Shown here piece after piece: positions 55,801 through 64,000 of a stretch of DNA of 64,000 bases (its first letter is position 1; each line of letters starts with the position of its first letter). The stretch comes from Ephemerocybe angulata (Eukaryota; Basidiomycota; Agaricomycetes; Agaricales; Psathyrellaceae): contig JAACJK010000010.1 of assembly GCA_013368325.1 (NCBI GenBank), forward strand, positions 62,001 to 126,000. Direction: 5' to 3'. Under the pieces are notes generated by a model. The model saw only the letters and a list, made by a program, of their open reading frames with translations. It did no database searches and had not been told where the DNA came from. A program made the translations under genes and the position numbers.

Positions 55801-57584
55801 GATATACTCTGTTTTTCAGGCTGTAAGATCAGATAATGTTCATCGCGGCCCAACAAATCATCTAAGGTGGCTAGGTAGCCAAGGGGCGTGCTTCTAGTCG
55901 AACTCACTCCCCGAGTCGCATCATGCGAGACAAGAAAGGTGTATGTAAAATCTTCCACGCCTCTCGGAGAAAACGGCTTAATCGGTAGCGCAACGCTACA
56001 TTGTTCATCGTTTGTGTGAGAGCGCACAGTGTTGGCGCGCGGTATCAATTGGCCAGAGCGATTCGGAATTCGAAATCCCACAGAGGTCATCTTCACTTCA
56101 AATACTGGGTAATAGTTCGACCGCTAGTACTGATAGCCTTTTGGTGGTCAGACACCTTGGATCTTTTCTCTTCAGACCTTCTACTCGTTTCTGCGAGTAT
56201 TCCCAGTGGTGCACTTCTCAATTCACTTGCTTTTACTTGAGGGTAAAAACGAGCTCATTAGGTAGAACACCTTATGGAACCTCAGGTCTTCCTTCAATAT
56301 GAACAGATTTTAGACGTACCGACGAAGCAGTTTGGCATGGTGCACCAGCGATATGTCCGGTATCCGATTCTAGTATGAACGACGGTCATCGGTGGTGCAC
56401 ACAGGGAACTGCGAACTGCACAGTGGGCTTCTGGACTATCCAGAATTCTCTATCCCGCATACCCAGGGCGTGGGTTCTACAAGTTACCCTTGCGCTCTTG
56501 GCCTCCCATAGTAAATTATCAGCAGCCTAATTAGCGCATGAGTGCCCTGTTCAGGTAAGACGTGTGCATAGGCTTATCACCGTTCAATTAGGCTTTCTGC
56601 TTAGCGTATGCATCTCACCACCGCACTTTCCCATTGTATAAATGTCTCGCGGTTGACATATGAGGGAACCCAGAGAGTGTGAGGCATATTAAGTATTACT
56701 AGTACTACAGAAACCTCGTTTTCCAAGCCCTGCAAGGTTCAACATCTGAACGGCATGGAACAACGTGGTTGAGCTTTGAATACAGACCCGCCGTGGGACG
56801 GTAGTTAAGTACAGTACTGTATGCCCGGAGAATCTATCTAACTCGCCGATGTTTTAGAGAAGAATCACCCGTTCAACTGTTTTCCTGCATCTTTGCAATG
56901 TAAGTAAGAGGGAGCTCGAGTGTGTCGAGGCTCAGCCATGATATTCAGTCGGCAGTTCTGTCATTCAACCTCCTAGCCTTTGAAGAATATACTCTGACAC
57001 TCACATAAGAGAGTATCCAATGTCCATCCATTCCTCTTCAAGTCATTGACTTGGTGATTTAAGTTATCCCTAGTCCTTCAGCTCCGGATATCTCGGAAGG
57101 TCGACGTCATGGGCTTCAAGGGACGATGTACGACTTGGGAAAGGCGTATTTTCTCCGAAGGATTTTGGATGACTTACGGAAGCTGGAGAGGTTAGATAGT
57201 GTTGTGTGGTGCGACGTCGATGCTGACGACTTACTTCCAGAACTATGACACTTACAGAGTCCCCTCGGTTGATGCCCCACAACTATTACCATGTGTGACT
57301 ACCTGGTGACTACTGATGTCTTTCTCTCTGCCTCAGAACTCAGTGACCAGACTGAGGCATAGAGAGAATGCTTCTGTTAGAGTATGAGCTGCCTTTGAAG
57401 GCACATTTGGTGGGTCAAGTTGGCATGGGGCCACGAGCGCTTAACACTTCTTTGAGGGCCGATCGCTGCTTGGAGCAGGATATTATATAAGCGGATGACG
57501 TCATCGGCGGCTGCAATTGTAGCGTTTGAGCGCGACTTGGTTAAGGACAGTGATAGGCGTTGGCGTCAGCTTAGCCAGTTCGAC
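52815..57584. other. Gene-free stretch, possibly decayed sequence
   Basis: These 4.8 kb contain no gene that I can support, in a window that otherwise has a gene every 2-3 kb. Open frames on both strands stay below about 165 codons and show no recognisable motif or splice-joined domain. Frames such as those near 53462-53815 and 54922-55347 (minus) have no known relatives to my eye. I found no LTR, terminal inverted repeat, target-site duplication or tRNA. It could be decayed transposon or gene sequence, or a regulatory or non-coding RNA region. Two regulatory-looking sites lie at its right end. Confidence 0.5.
57484..57505 (+). promoter_or_regulatory. TATA-like element followed by a CRE/ATF-type palindrome upstream of PLD1
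   Basis: TATATAA at 57484-57490 is followed by GATGACGTCATC at 57494-57505, a perfect 12-bp palindrome containing TGACGTCA, the ATF/CREB-type bZIP site. The pair lies about 80-100 bp upstream of the start codon at 57585. Binding is inferred. Confidence 0.45.
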
Positions 57585-60500
57585 CATGTCCTTGGTTGCA
57601 GTCATACACCAGGCAAGGCAGGCAGCCCAAGACGCCACTGAACCTGAACCTTCCGAACCGACAGACCAGAAAGAAGGCTACTTCACCCCCAAGTTGTCCA
57701 TTCCAACCCCTAGCCAACGGGCACCCGACACACCGTCAACGAGGACAGGACCCCCACGTTCACTATCTTTTGCCTACTCGCTATCCCAGCTTCCGAATCA
57801 CGGAACCTCGAGCTACCATGCGTACGACACCGAACTACTTCCTTTGCAGAGCGCGGCCTACTATGGCGATAATGACCAGGAGTTTTTATTCTCTCCCCAT
57901 ATCTCTGCTGCGGCTGCCGACACCGAGTCTGGATTTCGAACCCCGTTGGAACCGCCATCGCTTGAAAAAGGACCTCGCGACAAAGGAAAGAAACGAGAAA
58001 GTCGAGCAGGAACTGCGTCCACCGAGAAATCCAATGAAGACAACGGTGCCTGGAATCCATTGCTTCGTTGGTTCCACGACACTCCTGTAGAATCCCCCGG
58101 AGGGACAAGAGCCAACAGCGGCGAATACTTTGGACCGGACGCTCAAGAAGACTCGGCCCCCCAATCGACGTCTAAGGGGCCCACATCCATCATCTCGCGG
58201 CTATTCACACAGGAGCCCCAAAGGACTGGAAGTCGCGACGAGGGTGAAGAGCCGCTTGAACACGAAATTGTCGTCCGTTCTCCAACCATCGACGAGAGCG
58301 CGAATGAAGACGGAGAAGCCACTCTTGATTCTCCTTCGATACTGCCGAAAGTGCCCCTAAGCAATAGAAAGGGCCAGGAGAAACAGCGAGGAGCATCACA
58401 CCCCCACCCTACCAGTCCTAGCACTGCGGCGCCGACACCAGCTACTACCGCACCCAATTCGCCGGCGACCCGAATTCGACGTGCGTTTTCGGTTCCCCAA
58501 CAGATTCAGGGCAGCACTTCTCAGCAGAGTACTGGCGGGATCTCCACCGCAGGCTCCTCGGTACATGGAGGTGAAGAAAGCAAAGAGGGAGAGATGAAGA
58601 ACCCGATTGGGAAGGCCAAGTGGGCCCGCCTCCGCGCTCTCCTACCCCAGATCACACACGAAGCAGGAGCCCAATCGTCTCTGAACCCGCCAAGTGCACC
58701 AGGCTTTGCGGTTAGCCCTGCTGTCAACGTTGTCGACGAACTCATCACTGGGGGGCTTGCTACTCTCATGCCGAAGCTGTGGTTTGACCGTGCGGAGAAG
58801 GGTCAACGCCGTATCCCTGTTCTTCTTCACCGATTGAGGCTCAGAATCACTGACAGCTTGCACCCTCTCCACAAGAGTCGTAGTGTGTTCCGGATCGAGT
58901 GCGAGTACGCGAACGGCGCTGCCAGATGGGTCGTGTACCGCGAACTGAGAGACTTTGTCAGCTTGCACAGTCACTACACTATTTCGCAGGCGGTCCACGG
59001 AGCAGGCGCGAATCTGAGGCTTCAAGGAGGGGAAGGTAGAGACAGGGACAAGGAGAGTCACGGTGCTCACCATGGGCATGGTCGGGAGAAGTTGCCCGAC
59101 TTCCCAGCGACTAGCATCCCCTACTTCAAGTTTCTGAACAAGGAGTCCGGAAGCAAGATCGGCAAGGCAGAGTTCGCTAGACTGCAGCGAGAGCAGCTGG
59201 AGAACTACTTAATCGGCTTGATCCGTGTAGTGGTGAGTGTCCCCATGTTCCGTACGTGCATATCTTTAACGCTCTTCGAACAGATGTTCCATCCTACTTC
59301 CAATCGCCTCGCGACATTCCTCGAGATTAGCTCTCTTTCGATCGCCCTCTCGCATTCTGGAGGTGCTCAGTACAAGGCCGGCTATCTCAGGGTTGAAGCA
59401 GTGTCAAATAAGACGGGATCCCTCGTCTCCTCGCTATTCTCAAGTTCTCAGCAAGAAGACAAGGAATCGCGAGGAGCCACTCCGTTTGGCAGGAAGAGCA
59501 GTAGTCATTCGCAGCGAAGAGAACAGAGGTGGTGCGCTGTTCGGGAAAGTTATCTTGTCGCTTTGGTAGAACCTGGAGAACTGGACATCTGGGACGTATT
59601 CCTGCTTGACTCGGAGTTCAAAATCGAGCGCCCGAAGCGGTACTATAGGCAGGGGTTTGGAGGCCTTTTGCACCTTGACGGCTCGTCAGACGAGGAGAAC
59701 GAGGAAACGGTGGCCCCGAAGTCTACGTCACCGACTTTACACCCTCACTTTGCCGACCCAAAGAAGGCGCAGAAGGAGCACGGAATCCAGATCAAGGTGA
59801 CCGATGATGATGGAAAGGCGAGTTTGAGATCGAGGGTCTCCAAGATTTTTCACCGAGACGGACAAAGCGTGAAATCGTCGAAGTCCAAGAGCGGGGGAGA
59901 AATGCGGAAGTTGGACACGGAGACCTCATCGTTGGGTGGACAGGAGGACATTGGTCTAGGCATCATTGGCGGAGATGAAGAGAGAAAACCAGGGCAAAAA
60001 GAGGGGAAGCAGAGAAGAGATGGAACAGTTTCGTCTGACAAAGCTGGAAACGGCAATCTCCCATCGCTGGACGAAGCGAAGGACATCCTGCAGAAACGGA
60101 AAAGTTCTTCAGACAGTGACGTTTCCACAAGCCTTTCGCGGCGCTCAGCATCTCCTATCCAAAGCGACGCAGAATCCGATCATGAAGACCTCCCACATAA
60201 ATCCTTGAAGTCAAAATTGAAGCTACGGTCAGACTCGGACTCGACTTTGTCGGCGGGAGCGCGGACGCCAATGTTGGATCCCTCCGTTACTATGAACGGT
60301 ATGCTACTCGGCGCAACTGCTGCCCAGGCGAAGGTGAGTGAAGAAGGGCCCTGTATACTTTGAAGAAACTTACTGACAACCCATTCAAAAAGGTTGATAG
60401 ACTTGAGGCAAACGGCGACAAGAGCAAGGAGGAGGAGGAGGAGCAAAGGAAGGCTCTTGAGGAGGTCCGTGACCATCAGCGAAATCTGAGGGAGCAACAG

Positions 60501-63500
60501 AAAAAGGCAGAAGGGAAAGATGTGTCAAAGCATACCTTCTACATTGTCAACTCACAGATGCGCCTGAAACTGTACGCAAGGAACGAGGTTCGTCCCCGAA
60601 ATGCGTATGCTACCAATTTTGCGATGCTAATTGGTGTGCAGAGACAAATGCTTCAGTTTATTACCGCCTTTGAACGCGTGGCTCAGAACTCGCCTTACAC
60701 GGGCAAGAACCGGTTCGACAGTTTCGCGCCGATTCGAATGAACGTCGCTGCTCAGTGGCTAGTCGATGGAGTAGGCACACGATCTAACTTATTCTACTAA
60801 TTGCTTACGGACCGCAAACAGCGCGATTACTTCTGGAATCTGTCTAGGGCAATCCTAATGGCGAAGGAAAGCATATACATCCATGATTGGTGGCTGTCGC
60901 CTGGTGAGTGATGTCATGAGGGGGTCGGCTGATTATGCTCACCTTCGCCTCAGAGCTGCTCATGCGTCGACCTGGAAAAGACCATTACCGACTCGACCGC
61001 CTCCTTGAGCGCAAGGCCAAAGAAGGTGTCAAGATTTACATCATCATCTAGTGCGTCCCTTCGCTTCATCGCAAAGGTTCTATTTTTAATGGAATGCAAC
61101 AGTTTAGAGGTTTCCAACAGAACAACACCAACGGATAGCAGGTGAGTCTTGCTTGCTTCAGGCGTTCAGCGCCACTTATTGATGCTGGTTAGCTACACAA
61201 AACAGCGACTGGCTTCCCTTCATCCAAACGTCATGGTGCAGCGTTCTCCTTCGCACTTCCAAACTGGGACCTTTTACTGGGCGCATCACGAGAAATTATG
61301 TGTTATTGACCAAACAATCGCTTTTATGGGTGGTTTGGATGCCTGTTTTGGAAGGTCCGTGGCGCTTGAACTATGTCAGAACCAGTATCTCAATAGTCTA
61401 TACCAGATGGGACACTCCTCAGCACGCTCTCACCGACGATACGCTTGACACGGACCAACCAGAAATTTGGCCAGGTAAGTGCTTTGGATTGATTGCCTTT
61501 CCCATTTCCGACTTCGTTTCTATCTCCTCCACTCTTTCTCCCTATGTTGACCTTTGGTTGTCATTTCTGGGTATTTGTCGTCTTCTCTTTTATCATCGAG
61601 GTCTCCGGTGCCACTTGTGACTTGATGCTTGCTTGTTCTCCCGCGAACCACTATTTGGTAGAAGCGGATGAAATTCTCTCATTGGACCCCTCATCATCCC
61701 ATCTCTTCCTCTGGTTCGGTGATTCTAATGAAGTGATCATCAGGGAAGGACTACAGCAATCCACGGGTCTCCGACTTCCATACTCTGAATAAGCCAGAAG
61801 AAGACATGTACGACCGCACTAAAGTACCTCGCATGCCCTGGTATGTGCCCCGTCTGAAATACTCGTGTCAATGTGTTGACTGGGCAATGATTCTTCAATA
61901 TCTTGCCCGCTATCCTGGACCTGATCTACTTCCCTGGTTCTTCACATTCCAAATACAATTGCTATCTGCCACTTTAGGCACGATGTGGCCATGCAGATCG
62001 TTGGCCAGCCCGCCAGGGATCTGGCGCGTCACTTCGTCCAACGGTAAGTTCGAGTTGTATCCGCGTCTCGGAGAAAACTGACGTCTGTCTGTTAAAGCTG
62101 GAACTACCTCTTGAGAATAAAGGTTCGTTTTCACTCAGTTGATTGTTTCACCATTTTCTTGCTTCTGCTTTTGTTTTCGCCTTCCGAAACCAACGGTCTA
62201 AATCCACTGAGACACATCCATTCTCGTCTTCGACAACTTTATATGTCTATATTCTCTTCCTGGCCCTCCTCGTTGTTAGAGGGATATTGGTATTGATATG
62301 GAGCGCTTACTTGCCTCTCCCTTGATAGAACCATTCAAGGATAATGCCCTTCTTATTGCCGCCTCCAGAGTTCCGACCCGGGGAGCTCTCGCAGATGGGA
62401 CTCACCGGGACGTGTGAGCTCCAGATCGTCCGTTCTTGCGGGCCGTGGTCGATGGGGACTCCCGGGAAGGTGGAACACTCCATTCAGAATGCGTATCTCA
62501 AGTGTGAGTTGAATCCGACATATCTTCTTCGTAAAAACTTATTAAATCCTTTAGCCATACAAATGTCTGAACATTTCGTATATATTGAGAACCAATTCTT
62601 CATTACGTCGTACGTCCTGAACTGTGCCCCGGGTCGGCCTCAGAACTCACGAGCTTATCCGCAGAACCGTTGTCGAGGAAGTCAAGATTGAGAACAAGAT
62701 CGGAGATGCACTTGTTCAACGCATCATTCGCGCTCATCACGATAAAACACCTTGGAAGTGTTGCATTGTGATACCTCTTCTGCCAGGCTTCACATTCGGT
62801 GTGGACCATAGTGACGCAAGCGCGGTGAGTGGCTCCATATCCCCTCTGACATGGTTCTTTGCACGTCTCTTCGAGCGCTTCTCGTTTAAATGTCCCGACA
62901 ACAAAAGTGTTGACGGAATTACTGACGCATTTTTTCTCCTTCCACAGATTCGAATTATTCTTGAGTGTCAAAATCGGACCATCTGTAGGGGTCCGGATTC
63001 CATATTCTCTCGCCTTCGTAAAGAAGGTATCGACGTGAGTGTTCTTAATCATTACCATGAGGGCTTAGCGGAACTGATGTTTCTGTACAGCCTGACGAGT
63101 ACATCTCCGTGTATTCTTTGCGTAACTGGGCGAAGATGCGGGATGACGTTCTCGTTACTGAACAGGCAAGTGGAGGTCCAATACGGTATCTGTCGGACCC
63201 TTCTCTGACACCAGAATGCAGGTTTACATCCATGCGAAGATTTGCATTGTGGACGACCGTCTGGCAATTATTGGAAGTGCGAACATTAACGAACGGTCTC
63301 AACGAGGCGAAAGGGATTCTGAACTTGCGGCTGTCATTCGGGATACAGATTTAATTGACTGGTCAGTATCTACCTTTCCACTGCTCAGGGAGGCAACCTT
63401 TGGGAAGGAAATTGCTGACCGCGTTTTCCACTAAAGTACCATGGCTGGGAAGCCGTTCAAAGTTGGCCGGTTTGCCCACTCACTCCGAGTTCGTTTAATG

Positions 63501-64000
63501 CGGGAACATCTTGGAATTGACGTCGACGCGCTCGTCGAAGATGATTTGATGTCTCGGGACCCAATGAAGGCTGAGCATGACCAACAACCTTGGGACCCGA
63601 ATTCCGAGCAGACGAAAGGCAAGGAAGGTGGGTTCACCGAGATTGGGTCCCAGGGGAACTCGGCTCAGGCGGCCAATCTGGCGCATTTTGTCAGTGCCGG
63701 AGCGAAGCAGGGTATGTTACCACCTTCAAGTCTCTAAGTCGTCATAAATAACCTGACTACCTTTCCGTAGCCGTCAGTGGAGGCGCCGCTGCGGCTGCCA
63801 AATATACAGGATTGGGAGCTTTGCGGCAACCAGGACCTACCGCCAAGGCCTCAGCAGAAGAACTTGAGACCGAACGAAGGGACTATAACGCGCAAGGCAA
63901 ACAGGAGGAAGGATTCGCCAGCTCCGCCGTGCCGACTATGGAAGAGAAGACTGTGATGGAAGGCCGCCCTCGAAAAGAGAATGTGGCTACAGGATATGAT
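57585..64000 (+). CDS. pld1: Phospholipase D1 (PX-PH-PLD), 3' end beyond the window
   Basis: This enzyme hydrolyses phosphatidylcholine to phosphatidic acid at membranes (Spo14 in budding yeast). The first exon, 57585-60331, starts [20 protein letters not shown] and carries a long disordered region. A PX domain follows ([53 protein letters not shown]), then a PH domain ([40 protein letters not shown]). Both HKD catalytic motifs are intact: [19 protein letters not shown] near 61285-61345, and [20 protein letters not shown] near 63230-63290. Fungal-type motifs such as [17 protein letters not shown] and YIENQFFIT lie between. After the second HKD the frame continues with a Gly/Ala-rich tail still open at 64000. 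About 14 introns are present, some unusually long. Confidence 0.94.

Overview
The window is nuclear DNA of a filamentous basidiomycete, most likely an Agaricomycete. The evidence is dense GT-AG introns (mostly about 50-60 nt), short intergenic spaces, and families typical of that group: a DUF6534 seven-helix membrane protein, divergent F-box proteins, BTB and MATH-BTB proteins, and fungal Zn2Cys6 and KRE6/SKN1 proteins. All coordinates of multi-exon genes are gene spans from start codon to stop codon. Introns were placed by eye from splice sites and reading frame.

Layout. 0-10 kb: an SDR oxidoreductase (+), a DUF6534 membrane protein (+), the DEAH spliceosomal helicase Prp2 (-), and divergent from it by 110 bp a citrate-lyase-beta-like lyase (+). 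10-21 kb: a disordered nuclear protein with a SUMO-interacting-type motif (-), an inactive-looking RNase III plus dsRBD protein (-) whose 3' end lies in a long palindrome, the WD40-M20 glutathione-degradation subunit Dug2 (+), and a zinc alcohol dehydrogenase (+). 21-33 kb is almost all minus strand: a BTB protein, an F-box protein, a KRE6/SKN1 cell-wall glucan protein, an SDR, a decayed tandem copy of that SDR, and a second F-box protein. 34-45 kb: the U4/U6 recycling factor Prp24/SART3 (+), a MATH-BTB protein (+), a secreted rhamnogalacturonan lyase (-) and a GRASP Golgi protein (-). 45-53 kb: an intronless mitochondrial helical-repeat protein (+), a Zn2Cys6 transcription factor (+) and the SUMO E1 subunit Aos1 (+). 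52.8-57.6 kb is a stretch with no gene I can support. From 57.6 kb to the end is phospholipase D1 (+), which runs off the window.

Most genes are core housekeeping functions (splicing, SUMO, Golgi, glutathione, lipid signalling, wall glucan) and do not form a pathway cluster. There is no secondary-metabolite cluster, CRISPR array, rRNA, tRNA or intact transposon that I can see. The most unusual structure is the roughly 255 bp palindrome at 13373-13627. It contains the stop codon of the RNase III-like/dsRBD gene in one arm and a mirror copy of its last codons in the other. No clearly new multi-gene system was found.
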